Shown here piece by piece: positions 1 to 11,649 of a stretch of DNA of 64,000 bases; position 1 is the first letter of the stretch, and each line of letters opens with the position of its first letter. This DNA comes from Xylaria sp. FL1777. Its lineage: Eukaryota > Ascomycota > Sordariomycetes > Xylariales > Xylariaceae. The stretch lies in the NCBI GenBank assembly GCA_022578965.1, contig MU400548.1, positions 248,001 through 312,000 of the forward strand, written 5' to 3'. The notes beneath the pieces were generated by a model. The model saw only the letters and a program-made list of their open reading frames with translations, had not been told where the DNA came from and made no database searches. A program made the translations under genes and the position numbers.

Positions 1-603
1 AATAAGTAATCGTTCCGTGTTGAAGATATTGATTGCCTGGGTTTGGAGCTGAAAGGCTTCAGAGAGATAGAGGCTGGAGTTTTCGGGTCGTATCACGGCC
101 AAATGACGAGAGGAGATGGCCAGCATCGCATGAAGCAACCAGGGGAATTCGAGTCCCACTCTATTTGCTAATGTAGTCGCGATTGAGTCGACTTGATCAT
201 CTAGCTCAGGGATTGCAATAGATAATCTGTAGTGTAGGAGAAACTCCATGTGGTTCATATTTACGGCGGGACCCGGGACTAAGCTCGATTTCGGAGTGGA
301 AGGCTCATTCGTCCAGTGAGGTTTAGATGGTCTTAAGACAATTCTCGGGCGAGCTCTCGGAGACACGTCTGCCTCTGCAATTGGGGTAAAGCCTGGGCTG
401 GGAGCATTATCTAGACGATTCGTGCTTCTCCCAGGGCTGGAGATGGCGGATTCTGCCGCTGCAGTTGAGGAACTGACATACTGGCAAGTTCGATGAGTGA
501 TTGTGCAGTGCGCACACGTTGGTCGCTTCTCATCACACTTGATGTGGCGACGCTTACATTCTCGGCAACCAAGACGAGATTTCCTGTGACTTCGACGATT
601 CAT
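1..603 (-). CDS. Zn2Cys6 fungal transcription factor, 5' part (continues past window edge)
   Basis: Reading leftward from the ATG at 603, the frame stays open for 201 codons to the window edge, so the C-terminus is missing. Residues 13-41 contain six cysteines in the Zn2Cys6 (GAL4-type) spacing: GCRECKRRHIKCDE, then CAHC and, after a short basic loop, CQY. This is a DNA-binding binuclear zinc cluster. A Ser/Pro-rich linker follows. From about residue 133 the sequence becomes helical (LLHYRLSIAIPELD; FPWLLHAMLAISSRHLA), which is typical of the start of the fungal-specific regulatory region of this family (DUF3468/Fungal_trans_2 style). No intron is visible in this part. It would act in the nucleus; its target is unknown. 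The nearest gene is the small secreted precursor at 2.47 kb, but 1.8 kb and a repeat separate them, so a regulatory link is only a guess. Confidence 0.9.
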   Translation of the reverse strand, partial: MNRRSHRKSRLGCRECKRRHIKCDEKRPTCAHCTITHRTCQYVSSSTAAAESAISSPGRSTNRLDNAPSPGFTPIAEADVSPRARPRIVLRPSKPHWTNEPSTPKSSLVPGPAVNMNHMEFLLHYRLSIAIPELDDQVDSIATTLANRVGLEFPWLLHAMLAISSRHLAVIRPENSSLYLSEAFQLQTQAINIFNTERLLI

Positions 604-993
604 TGAAATTCCGTCGGTGTCTCACGGCACTAGTTTTACGACGGATCCGCGGATTCTAGGGGCGGCCGTAGTGATGATGGGCTTTGGAGAGGGAACGTAA
701 GCCCCTGGCAAACAAACCTACCTAGGTATCTAGTAAGAAGAGAACAATTGCGGGTATCAAATACGCACGGACTCGTATTCACGCGTAGCAAGCTGGGGTA
801 ATTTACAACAACCCTCTTGGCACAGCATGTTTGTTTTGGATTTTCCTTCTTGTTACCATGCGTACTTCACGAATCTAACATTTCAGAGACAGCTAAGACA
901 AAGTATCAAAAGAAATGACGAGCATATTTGTAGACTTCATCACGCGAATAACTCTAGGGTGACAGTGGCCTACGATGACATGCACTTGAGGCG

Positions 994-1290
994 TGTTACT
1001 CGCGCTGAACACCTTGTATGCTACCCAAATGCATAGTTCGGTGAGACGCTTGGACCGCCCTACGCTAAACTGAGATCTATTGAGACTGTCTCTTGTATTC
1101 AGAAGTGAAGCTATTTAGCCCTCGCTTATCTGAGACATTGGCGGATCTCGGAGGTTAGGAAGGGCGGACTAATTGTATATAGACTCAAGGACAGCCGCCA
1201 AGCCTGGCACAAGACCGGAAGAGACCATATTAGACCTTGGCAGCCATAACCTGGTAATAGTGGCCCTTGTTATAGCAGTCGCCAATGCTT
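994..1290 (+). repeat. Dispersed LTR-like repeat, copy A
   Basis: This stretch aligns in the same orientation with 35872-36215. Shared blocks include GCTGAACACCTTGT, TAGTTCGGTGAGAC, TATTGAGACTGTCTC, CAGAAGTGAAGCTATT and AATTGTATATAGACTCAAGG. Both copies begin with TGTTAC followed by ACGCGC or TCGCGC, as many retrotransposon LTRs begin with TG. The 3' border is not clear: similarity fades near the CCCTTGTTATA motif. No matching target-site duplication or internal retroelement genes were seen, so a solo LTR or other short decayed element is the likely reading. Confidence 0.55.
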
Positions 1291-2334
1291 CCTTCCCGAG
1301 TCTGCTATATATGATCTCTTACAACAAATACTTCGACTCGCCAACTGAATCACTTCGTTCAGGCTCGAGTTCATAGTCTATGGCCGTGAAAGTAGGTAGA
1401 CTGGCGGTCATTTCCAAGAGGGTCATGAGAAAAACAAAAGAGCGGAGCAATTCATCTAATTAGGCCCTACCTAAGAGACTTGATGAGCATCACGACAAAG
1501 GCTTCGCTGTCCGAAACGACGGAGTACCTAATCCCCCGACATATGCGGGTAAAGTGACGCCGGTATAACGCCATCAGACAGAAGAGGTTTTGGAATTAAT
1601 AAGCTTATGTCTCATGCACGGCCATACTATCGCGGTGTAGGTAATGAAGCGGAGACCCCAGCGACGGAGAACGGCACCAACTCATTGAGAAGTAGTAGAA
1701 AGAAATAGAACGGTCCCCCCTCAGATGAAATGGCTTGCATAGATAATTCTAATCATGAGGCAAACACCAGCATGGGTATCAGATGTATCAAATCTGTCTA
1801 GCTTGCGCAAGCGTAAATGATTAGAATATTTTAATGAGTATTTACGGAGGCAAAGTAGGATCTCAATAAGACTCGGCTTACCGTCACATATAAAGACAAA
1901 ATATTGTACAACCTGTTAGAGAGTGCTCCTTCGTAAAAGTTAAATCACCTAGCTTAGGTACCAACCTAAATTAATTCGTAGATAGCTATACAACAACGTC
2001 TACGTGTAGAGTTGTGATCAATGCCTTCTGATCTTATTCGATATTAATGCAGTCGTCATACCCTCGATATATCTTTAAGAGGCTATTCAATGTAACTAGA
2101 CGCACATCATATCGTAGTATACGGTAGGCTTATTGGTAGTGTAGCATATCCAGTACTCATTGCAACCCCGTGGGGAGACTATGGAGCTAGCTCCCGTTTA
2201 CCATTCAGTGCGCGTTTTCGGTCAGCGTGATAACGGCAACTGATAATTCTAAAGCAAGAGATACCAAACAAAATTCAAAGAATTCGGGAATAACTTACAA
2301 TGTTAAATTGAAACTTGGGGGCGGCATTTGAACA

Positions 2335-2340
2335 TATAAA
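2335..2340 (+). promoter_or_regulatory. TATA-box-like element of the small secreted peptide gene
   Basis: A TATAAA lies about 125 bp upstream of the ATG at 2466. The distance fits a fungal core promoter with a short 5' leader. There is no independent evidence of transcription. Confidence 0.4.
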
Positions 2341-2465
2341 GCATATAGATAGACGGACTCCTTTGTTCAGATGGGCGTCAAGTCTGCCCGTTACCATTAA
2401 CATACAGAGCCTCGACAACTTTCAAGCAACCTAGAATCATACGTGACTCTGAAATATTCTTCAAA

Positions 2466-2642
2466 ATGCGTTATTCACTTGTTCTCATAGCCACTCTTTG
2501 CGCTTTACTTGTCAGCGCTGCCCCAGTTGATCCTGTAAAGCGGCATGAAGCGGACACTAGTTATATCAATAGGGTTCCCGATAGGCGCTCTGAAGCAGAC
2601 ACTGCGTATTCCAAAGAAGTCTCCGATTGGCGCGGATCATGA
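2466..2642 (+). CDS. Small secreted repeat-peptide precursor (Kex2-processed, RiPP-precursor-like)
   Basis: A 58-residue intronless frame starting with a clear signal peptide (residues 1-18, hydrophobic core LVLIATLCALLV, likely cleavage after Ala-18). A short pro-segment ends in Lys-Arg at 25-26. Two 15-residue units follow, 27-41 (HEADTSYINRVPDRR) and 42-56 (SEADTAYSKEVSDWR), and the frame stops two residues later. The units share EADT, a Tyr at unit position 7, Val at 11, Asp at 13 and Arg at 15; the first ends in a second dibasic pair. The DNA is repeated with a 45-nt period, so this is an internal tandem duplication. Signal peptide, dibasic sites and an acidic spacer before a Tyr-led core is the layout of fungal Kex2-processed repeat proteins, including precursors of tyrosine-crosslinked cyclic RiPPs. 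No UstYa-type (DUF3328) oxidase gene lies in the window, so modification is unproven. It has fewer units than usual and may be a relic or partial gene. TATA-like box at 2335. Confidence 0.55.
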   Translation: MRYSLVLIATLCALLVSAAPVDPVKRHEADTSYINRVPDRRSEADTAYSKEVSDWRGS

Positions 2643-3358
2643 CAGGTTCATCAAAACCCCTTTGCAGCTGCGAGACACCAGTCCTCTCTTCCATAATACA
2701 ATATTCAATGAGAGGCTAATAGCTGGGGTAGAGGAGTTAACAGTGAAGCCGAGTAAGGGATTAGTAGGAAATTAGCTCGCTATATATATAGTGTTATATA
2801 TGGTCTTATTATAATGATCCTGTGTGTGATTGTGCTGAAGCCTATCTATTTGATACAGGTGTATACGTCTATTCTATTACATTAGAAACAAATGTGCCAC
2901 GTAGTATTGGCCACTCGTGTATGTTTCATACATTTGACTAATTGTATAGGGAAGTTAGGAGGATGTCTCCCAAGTATATGGACTGTAGAGAACGGCATAG
3001 TTAGGAGTAAAGATGTTGAGTGAATATAACAAGGTTGTTTGGTAACTCTCCTCTTCCCTCTTGCTTATCTGTCTTTGGTATATCTCACTACGAAGCATAT
3101 TCAGTTGGAAGCCTATACCTACTTGAATTATAGGTAGGTAAACATTCACAACTAAGTTGATAGCATGAATTATATGAGACACCTATACGCAGTCAGGTTA
3201 TCGTCATGAGCAATGGCTGTACGACGAGAGCTCTGGTATGTCAAATACGGGATACCTTCATGGCAAAACACTTCATGTCATTGTTTACGTAGTGCTCAAG
3301 GTATATCTTTAGTCCCTAGTTCCCACACTCGCGTCTCAATCCTTTCGTCAGTCACGAA
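2643..3358. other. Intergenic, 3' ends converging
   Basis: Short region between the small peptide gene and the 3' end of the minus-strand SCY1-like gene. It is moderately AT-rich. No gene, RNA or repeat could be supported. Confidence 0.5.
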
Positions 3359-6300
3359 TTACAGTAAACTTTCATACTTATCCAATCCACCGCTCTGCTG
3401 TTTTTGCTGCTGCTGCTGCTGCTGGGGTATCTGTAACTCTGGCGCCATTACATTCATCCCACCACCCATCACGTTGCTTATGCTTCTATTTTCGTTTCTC
3501 ATCCCCGAGTTCATCATGTTATTCATGCTCCCAGCCGGTGGAGACATAGGCCCAAAGCTTGACGATGATGGCTGGCCAAACGATGTGGAGGATGCCTGTC
3601 GGTGCACTTCCGCAGATGCTGGCGGTGGTGGTAGTCGAAATCCAGACGACGTGATGCTTCCACTTGAAGGTGGCGGAGCTAGGGAGAAAGAAGAGGTTTG
3701 ATTGATGTAGGGGCGCTGCTGATTCATGTTCATATTCAACATGCTAGACGCCATCGTATTGATTGGCGAGGGAACGGGTGACACGGAATTTGCAGCGCCG
3801 GAGGAAGACCAGTTGTTCGCTGCAGCTCCGGTTGCAGACGACCAATTAATGCTAGTCGAGGCTAGTTGTGTGGTAGAGCTGGTCTGCGCTGTATTCATGG
3901 TGGGTTGTAAGGGTTGCGAGAATTGGGTGGTTTGAGGGCTGAGGGTGCTAAAAGCAGCCAAATCGGGTGTGACCGTGCGGAATGGAGCTTGTGCCCGTGC
4001 CTTGGGGATGCTGAACTGACTGTTGCTGGTAGGAGTTGGTGTAGACCAGGAGAACTGAGCCGTAGGTGATTTGACTGCTGGAGAAGTGACGGCAGGGGTT
4101 GGCGGCGCATCCCACCCACCATTCATCGAGCTGCTCGCTGATGGAGATGCCCTACCTTTGACTAGGCGCTCGAAATCGTCTTGTGTCGCCCCGTTTGTCG
4201 TATCGAAGGAAGTTCCCGTGACTCCCCCAAAGCCCAAGAAATCATCGTTCGAAGTCGAAGCAGATGCGACTCCCCCGTTGGTTACAGCGAGCTCCTGTAG
4301 CTTCTTTGTCTGTTCCTCTTCAACTCTTCGTGATAGTGATTTGACTAGCTGCATGAAGTTTTGGAATTGCTTGAGATCTAGTAGCGGACCTAGACTCATG
4401 TTCCAAAGGATTGGTAATATCTCTATCGCTACGAATTCTGCATCAGCATTGTCCCCAACCACTCGCAGAACATCCAGGGCAGCCATCATAACGGCAGGTT
4501 CCTTCGTCTTTATGGCCTTAATTAGAGGAACAATCTTCTCCTGCATCGTATATTTATCAAGAGCACTTGACGAAGAGGTTTTTCTCCTTTCCGAGGCCAA
4601 TCCGTCGAGGCCATCATCACCAGGGCTCGCGTCATTAGAGCCACCACAAAGGACGACGAAAGCACGACAACCACGCACTTTGATTGCTAGACTATTCGTT
4701 TTGCTGAAAACCGCAGCAATGACGGGAAACAGGTCATTTTTGATTGTGCTAAAATCGAGAACAGGGAGAACATCTGGTAGGCCTCTCAATGCCACATCGA
4801 CTAGTGATGGCGTGGAAGATTCGATGGTGGTGAGGAAGATTGGGAGCATGTCTGGGGGTCAATTAATAACTGTTTTGAAACCATATTCTGAAAGATTTGA
4901 TCTGTTGTGAAGGGTTGAGTGATGATGATAACAAACGTATACATTTGAATGCGGGACCTCACTACATAGGTTGAATAGGGGCGGCGATAAGTAGATCGAG
5001 TAAATTTTCCATTGGTAGAGCTGAACACATACCTTCTTTGAATTCCTTTCCTGAACTGTTCTCAGCAATTAAATTTGTGTTTTCCAAAACAACCATCAAA
5101 CCAGCATCTCGGGCTGAATCCTTCTCTTGGCTTTGTTTCGCATTCTCAACAAAGATTTCCTTGAGCTTCGGGCGGACCTTCTCGCTAAAGGCACGCCGTG
5201 ATGACGGCAAGAGACCAATGATCTTAAACACATTTTGAAGGATGAGTGAGAGAAGCTCCTTATCCTTCAGTTCCTCTAGCAGAGCGGGGAGCAGCTTCTT
5301 CTCCATGACTGATTTCGGAAATGATGGAAGGACCTTGTTGAGCCCTCTCATGAACGATGATTTTTCGCTAGGCGTTTTGGCTGGAAATGCATCGAGAAAC
5401 CGGATCGTTGAGACAAGAATATTGTCGAAGTATTGGCTTTCCTGAAACTCACGGGCTGTCAAACGCTGTGCCGGTCGCCTCGTGATCAGCCGTGGGAGAA
5501 CGTGGTGTGCGAGGTCCTTTGGTAAAGGGCGCTTTGACAAAAAATCATTACCGGAGGACGGCACGCTCGAGGGAGAGGTGAAGATTCGTCTGTAGGCAGA
5601 TAAACTGCCGCTCGTTTCTATAGGGGAACGGTGGGGTAAATTGTATAAGGCAACACACAACAGGCCAAGCGAGAACATGTCGGCGGATGAGGTAAGGTTA
5701 TTATCAAGAACGAAGTCGGGGGAAGTATAGTCTAAGTTGATTTGTACATATCGCGGTAAGCGGGTGTCTAGATTCAAAATCTCGGAGAGGTTGATTGGGG
5801 GGACTGAAGTAGGTTTCGACGAATTCTCCGGAGGGCTGCAGAACGCGAGGCCACTGATTTTCCAGTCCGACTACATTGGGTTTTGGTGTGTAAGCCTTCA
5901 AAAACACGATTCGTTCTAGAGGAAACGCAAGAGAGACTCTTCTGACCTTTGCGTTGATGAGAATTGACTCAGGCGTAAGGTTACCGTGGACTAGGCCGGC
6001 ATTCTCGTGAAGAAACTCCAAGGCCTTGCTGACTTGAAGCAATCCTTTTTGGATCTCGAGCTCGTCAATCTCTAACTCGCGCCTCCGCCTCACGCCATCG
6101 GAATCCTCAGTGACATAGCGACTAGACCGACCACCGATGCCGCCGGCCCTCTCCTGGTCGTCCTTCTCCTGCAGTAAGCTGGCGAGAGATGTGGTCACAG
6201 GCTCGGTGGCAAACTGGAGCCCCCCTCCTCTCGTGTCCTCGACCGGTTCGACGAGCTCGAGAACGTTCGGGTGACGCAGCCGGGCCAGCGATGATGCCTC

Positions 6301-6755
6301 CTTCCTTAAACGTTCGACGACCTATTCGACGGGTTAGCTGACTTGTCCCGTCCCGTCTTATCGTGTCTCATCCCGTCGTATCCTGCCCTGCCCGCCCGCT
6401 CTGGCCCATCTTGTCCTTTATTGAATGGATTGACTAGTCGTGGTATATAAGACTGACTGACCTCTTCAACGGCCCGCTTGAAAGACGATGCGCTCGACCT
6501 ATTCAGTGTGCTCCCTTTTCAAAGACAGACGGCATCAGCGATAATACTACTGCATACCCAAGATTTAGTCGCAAACAATCTCTTACCATGCGAATCCAGC
6601 GACTTCCTATCAAACACAAAGACCGAGTAGGGCTTCTGCGTCGACTTCTTCTTGGCATCGTAGATCTTCCATGCGCCGGCGGTCGCGGACACGGTCTGTG
6701 AGACAGAATAGTTGGAGTTGATGTTGGAGGAGAAGCTCTTTAGCGAGGAAAACAT
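3359..6755 (-). CDS. scy1: SCY1/SCYL2-family pseudokinase (clathrin/Golgi trafficking)
   Basis: Five exons: 6755-6587, 6514-6462, 6321-5947, 5870-5033, 4851-3359; introns 72, 140, 76 and 181 bp, all GT/AG; 975 residues, near the length of SCYL2. The N-terminal third is a kinase fold without catalytic residues: the catalytic-loop position reads VHGNLTPESI (HGN at 186-188, no Asp) and the DFG position is SGL (205-207), so it should be inactive. Residues ~330-600 (SEKSSFMRGLNKVLPSFP, LLPALLEELKD, SLILQNVFKIIG, LFPVIAAVFSK) are helical HEAT-type repeats. The C-terminal 300 residues are Ser/Asn/Gln/Pro-rich and low in complexity, with a Gln run close to the end. SCY1-like proteins bind clathrin and adaptor proteins in Golgi-endosome transport. 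The start is supported by the conserved-looking MFSSLKSFSSNINSNYSVSQ leader. It is a single-copy core gene; the antisense frames over its last exon are not genes. Confidence 0.88.
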
Positions 6756-7747
6756 GTTGGGCGACGGGATGTTGACGTAGGGACCTGGTTGTTGATCTCG
6801 ACCGTCATGTCGTTGTTGTGTCCTTTACCGTTATCGTTGCCGTTGATTGTGGTGCTGCGCAAAGCGAAGACACGAATGAATCAATCATCAATAAATCGAA
6901 GGGGTGCATATAAGGGCGGTCCGACAGCCGACAGGTCAGAGGTACAGTAGGACGAGAAGCTACCTAGGATGTATGTACAATTGTTGCGCATGGAAGTCTT
7001 CATACATCCATCTACCTACAGGTTAACAGGGGCTTAAAGCTTTGTAGGTAAGTAGGTACCTAAGGTACTACCTAAACCTAGGTACTGTGGCGTGTAGAGG
7101 TAGGTAGCTGAATGGTTCAGTTCAGTACTTACTGTGGATAGGTGAAGGACCCAATCTATTCCGTCCGGCCTTTCAGAGGGACAAACAAATGGTCCCATCG
7201 AGGAAATTCACTATATCAACACACATGTTTCCGATTCCAGTAAAATATTATATAAATTAGTACCTCATATGTAAAGACCAAGATTGGTGCAGGAATCCTA
7301 GTTCTAACTTGCGCCGTCAATTTCAGGTATTCAAGTGCTTACAAGGCTGCCTGCTGCAAATCAAGCTTGCCACGGGAAATCAGGTTGGCTTAGAATCTCT
7401 CGCGATGTTGTGTTCATAAGAGAGGAAATGCCTTCTAGGAGAAGCTGGGTACTCTTTTGTCTGCTAGGACTCTCCCTCTACTATCCGGTACAATAGTGAC
7501 ACGGTAACGATAGAGCTCAAAGTCGTTCTTCGAGTGAATGTTAGGTAATTGGAACAAACCGACACAAAGCTACGGGAAATGACTCGAAGTAGAAATGCAT
7601 AGTCAGTGATAGTCTAAGCTCACATGCCCGTGTCCCGAATATGTATGCATTCTACAAGGGGAGGAACACCAGGCCATCATCTCGCTGATTGTTTAAACAT
7701 TATGCTGTCTATATTTTGTTGATCGATTGACAACTCGCATCATGGCT
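6756..7747. other. Intergenic; promoter of the SCY1-like gene and CCTAGGTA-type motifs
   Basis: The first part is the upstream region of the SCY1-like gene. Around 7041-7115 the sequence is a cluster of TAGGTA/TACCTA words, the palindromic motif also found in other intergenic regions of the window. No coding potential is seen. Confidence 0.5.
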
Positions 7748-9724
7748 TCAGTAGAGACGAATGGTATGTAGCGGTCGAGGCACCTCAAACAGCTCCCCGA
7801 ACATGATGCCCTCCACAGAGCAGCGGCCAACTAGTTCGTAATCGCCAGCTCGACTCGACCCTCGCGACCTCAACACGAAAGGAACCCGGCCTCCATCGAG
7901 AACCCACACTTCGTTACCGGCCTCGGTCTCGAGATGTCCCAGGCCTAACATGCCGCTCTCGGTGACGAAAAACGTTTTATTAAATGCCATATAATAAGTC
8001 GCCCCCCACACGCTATCTATCGTGCCGGTCCGCATGAAGTTGATGACGCTCTCTAGGTCCTGAGCAGTAGCCCTTCTCTCAGGTCGCTGTTGATCGTTCC
8101 TGATAAGATTGCCTAGCATAGTGGCTGCGAATTCCTCCTCGCCATCAGCGTCTTTTCCGACTTGCCGTTCTCCTGCCAGGGTAGCCCACGCCCTGAGTGT
8201 AGTACGAAGCCGTGGCACTAGGCTGTTCTCGATGTCCTTGTTTCTGTCCACGGGGAATGGATTTCCCGTTCGAGCAATTGCGGCCACGCGAGTCCCCTTC
8301 AGGATTATGCATGTTTCGTCAGCTGCCGTCTCTATCCTCAACTCGTCAGGGTCTAGCTGCCGACCGCCTGCGGCATCGTACCATTCGTGGTCAAAAAGAT
8401 GGAACCAGTCTGTGCGATATTTAGAGACGCCACTGATGTCCAGCACCCAGCTGGGTAGCCCAGGGGTGGCATCTTCGCGGGCCAGGCGCGCGCCGATCGC
8501 GAGGGGCCACAGACTCTTATTCTGGCGGATGAGGTCCATGGTTAACATGATGTACACCTGCTGGACGGTGAGCTCGTAGCTACAGCACTCGACTGTGGGT
8601 AGCGACGCAGGCGGAAACAGGCCGAGTAGCCCGTAGATCTTGTCACGGGGATCAGTGGCGGCGCGGAACCGCCACTTGAAGATGCACGTTAGGGGGTCGT
8701 CGATGCGCATCTTTGAGCCCGACAGCCACGCGAGGTGGTTCATGAGCTCCAACATGGTGTACCAGGCAGACGCGCTGTCTGTCATCATGTCCACGACGGA
8801 CCGCGGGGATTTCAAGCACCACCCGCGCGATGCGTGCTGCATCGTGTTCCAGGTCACGGATAGCGGGCCCCAAAGGAATACTGCGTCCTGAGGTAGCGTC
8901 GCCTCCTGGACAGTCCACTGCGAATTCTGCTGTCAGCATCTTAGCTCCTAATTGGCATTGCAGCTTCTCGTCCTCTTAAGGATTCTATACGAGTTACTTC
9001 GCAATACTAGAGCGAAACTTAGCAGAAAGTTTACGTAAACCGTGTGGCTTGGAAGGGGAGGTGAGCATGAACTAGCCGTCGTCAACGCATCTATTCTGAT
9101 CGTAACGAGAGAGCTCCACGTGCAAATCATGAGATCAAACACACTGACTATTCTGTTCCACCAAGGATTCTGCGGGGGGCTTATGCACGCCATCGCGGTC
9201 ATGCTGCCTTGAAACGCTAACTGTGAAGCCAAACACGGCGGCTTCGCAACACTGGCAGCATCTTCTGAAAGGAAATATGCGGCAAGGTATCCAATGAGTT
9301 GGACGGTGCCTTCGGCATCATCTAGAGGGACTTCCGGCGGGATATCTCCGAGCCAGATCAGACAGCGGCTGCAGCTCGTGTATATATGCCTCATCTGGCG
9401 GACCTGTGCGGCCTTCTCTTCCAGGTCCCACTGGTTTATGCATAGTTGATCGATCCAGAGACGACGCTGTCTGTCACGCAGCCTGATCGCGCGTAGTGCC
9501 GCGTAGAGATTCCTCGTCACGGAAACATTCTTGCCAGAGACTTTAATATCGACGAGGGAGGATTGGTCGCCCCAGGTGTAAGACAAGGCTTCGTATCCAT
9601 AATCGGCTGCCTCGGCGAGAGACACAGCCTGCAAGCCGCATTCAATCTCGGCGTCGACGCCTGCCGCGGAGGGGAGCAGGTGGAGGATCCTAATCTCCGT
9701 AGAGTACGACATGCTCGTACCCAT
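7748..9724 (-). CDS. HET-domain (heterokaryon incompatibility) protein
   Basis: Two exons, 9724-9149 and 8917-7748, with a 231-bp intron; 581 residues. The HET domain (PF06985) is complete, with its three hallmark motifs: YEALSYTWG (44-52), LWIDQLCINQ (89-98) and RIWTVQE (191-197). The last is created exactly across the splice junction, which strongly supports the intron. Further family features are TDPRDKIYGLLGL and a C-terminal half without recognisable repeats (no WD40, NACHT or ankyrin). HET proteins trigger cell death when incompatible hyphae fuse, or sense non-self; the allele specificity cannot be read from sequence. The gene is divergent from the aminotransferase gene across a 588-bp promoter. 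Such genes are typically polymorphic and unevenly distributed among strains. Confidence 0.92.
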
Positions 9725-10312
9725 CTTCCCGAAAATCCGGCTTGTGATGTAGAGCGGCCATTTCCCCAGTCTTTAGTTCCCCGGTTAGTTGCCCGGATGG
9801 ATATGGATTTGGATTTGTCGGCACTCCCTCAGGTCGGACTAAAAGCGGCATAGCTCAGGCGAGATTCCTATTCCGATTCGGGACAGTAAAACTTCCTACC
9901 TACAGTATGTACATATATCCATGAGGTAGGTACTACCACATGTAGGTAAGTGACCGCCCGCCCCTAACCGTCTCGATGCGCCCTCCGAGATCGCAACCTG
10001 TGTTGTCCCTAGACAACGCTACTTCTAGACTCAACCACTACAAAGTACCTATGTTATTGTGGTCATGTATAATCATAGTCTATGCTTTGTGAATCCAATT
10101 GATAGATTGACTGCCTGATGAACTGATGAAGTGATTGATTGATTGATTTGGGAATACATTCGTTATTCAATTTGGTCTCATAGCGGAATCTTTCCAGTTT
10201 TCGACTCCCCTTCTTCTTTTTTTTTTTTCCCTCCCTCCTTTCCCTCTTTCTTGTTCTTTTCCGCTTTACTTCAACGACTTCCCACCAATCAGTCTCGCGG
10301 TCACACGAGGAC
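9725..10312. promoter_or_regulatory. Divergent promoter region between HET gene and aminotransferase gene
   Basis: The two genes face away from each other across 588 bp. The region holds another cluster of TAGGTA/ACCTAC words at about 9898-9946, and on the aminotransferase side a long pyrimidine tract (10205-10290), mostly C and T with a run of 12 T. CT-rich tracts just upstream of start codons are common in highly expressed filamentous-fungal genes. Confidence 0.45.
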
Positions 10313-11649
10313 ATGCTCCGACAACTCCTCCCGCATTGCGCGAGGGCTTTAAGGGCGTCTACCGCTGCTGCTCGTCCACGATATGCGCTGCTTACCTCAG
10401 CCGCTCTCGCAGCGAGATGGTACAGCATACAGCCCGAGGTCGCCTCAACCGCTAAGCGGCTCGACGTCGACCCCTCGAAGCTCGTCGTTCACAGGACGAC
10501 AAGTCCGAAGTCCTTGACTGACCCGAGCACTCTCGTGTTCGGCCGGAACTTCACAGGTGATCCCTCCCGGTCCTTCGCGTGCCCGCCGCCTTCTTCCGCC
10601 GGCTCATGCTAACCAACAAACCAACCGGGCCAGACCACATGCTGACCTTGGAATGGACGCAAACCGAGGGCTGGCGCGCGCCCGTGATCCAGCCGTACCA
10701 GAACCTCTCGCTCGACCCGGCCACGTGTGTCTTCCACTACGGCTTCGAGTGCTTCGAGGGCATGAAGGCCTACAAGGACAGGTCGGGCAAGGTGCGGCTG
10801 TTCCGGCCCGACAAGAACATGGAGCGCTTCAACAAGTCGGCCGCGCGCATCGCGCTGCCCACCTTCTCGTCCCCCGCCCTCATCGACCTGATCGCTCGCT
10901 TTGCCACCCTCGAGGAGCGCTTCATCCCCGACGAGCGCGGCTACTCTCTCTACCTGCGCCCGACCATGATCGGCACCCAGAAGACCCTAGGTGTCGGCCC
11001 CCCAGGCTCGGCTCTTCTCTTCGTCATCGCCTCCCCTGTGGGACCATACTACCCGACCGGCTTCAAAGCCGTGTCTCTTGAGGCCACCGACTACGCCGTG
11101 CGCGCCTGGCCCGGCGGCGTGGGCGACAAGAAGCTGGGCGCCAACTATGCGCCATGCGTTCTGCCTCAGCTCGAGGCTGCAAGTCGCGGCTTCCAGCAGA
11201 ACCTCTGGCTATTCGGGCCCGAACAGTACGTCACCGAGGTCGGGACTATGAACCTATTCGTCGCCATTCGGGACAAGGAGACGGGGCAAAAGGAGCTTAT
11301 CACGGCCCCGCTCGACGGCACCATCCTCGAGGGCGTCACGCGTGATTCTATTCTCTCACTTGCTCGCGAGAAGCTCGTACCCGACGGCTGGCGCGTCTCT
11401 GAGCGCAAGATCACCATGGCCTCACTCGCTGAGGCTTCAGCCGAGGGTCGCCTCATGGAGGTCTTCGGCGCCGGTACCGCTGCTATCGTCAGCCCCGTCC
11501 GCACCATTAGCTGGAAGGGCAAACCCGTCGATTGCGGCCTCGGCGAACACGAGGAGTCGGGCGAGATTGCTTTACGCATGAAGGGATGGATCGAGGCGAG
11601 GCAGTACGGTGACGAGGAGCACGAGTGGAGCTACGTCTGCAGATACTGA
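10313..11649 (+). CDS. Branched-chain amino-acid aminotransferase, mitochondrial type
   Basis: Two exons, 10313-10556 and 10634-11649, with a 77-bp intron; 419 residues. The joined frame restores the conserved [10 protein letters not shown] segment at the junction. It is a fold-type IV PLP enzyme: [11 protein letters not shown] near the N-terminal active site, [13 protein letters not shown] with the Schiff-base lysine at about residue 248, EVGTMNLF and GVTRDSIL for phosphate and glutamate binding. It catalyses the reversible last step of leucine, isoleucine and valine synthesis and the first step of their breakdown, with 2-oxoglutarate/glutamate as partner. The first ~35 residues are Arg/Ala/Leu-rich without acidic residues ([20 protein letters not shown]), a typical mitochondrial targeting peptide, so this is the mitochondrial (BAT1-like) form. 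The coding region is clearly GC-richer than its surroundings, as expected for high expression. Confidence 0.95.

Larger units (their letters stand above)
604..2465. other. Intergenic region with an LTR-like repeat
   Basis: No credible gene is seen in these 1.86 kb; short open frames here lack domains and intron signals. It contains one copy of the dispersed repeat listed at 994-1290, and a CCTAGGTA-type palindromic motif near 715-732. The last 130 bases hold the TATA-like promoter of the small secreted peptide gene. Confidence 0.6.

Noticed and set aside
4071..4910. 279-codon open frame on the plus strand
   Set aside because: It is antisense to the last exon of the SCY1-like gene, has no domain, and the composition fits a shadow of the real Ser/Pro-rich coding strand.
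10557..11081. Arg/His/Pro-rich frame on the plus strand
   Set aside because: Out-of-frame shadow of the GC-rich aminotransferase exon.
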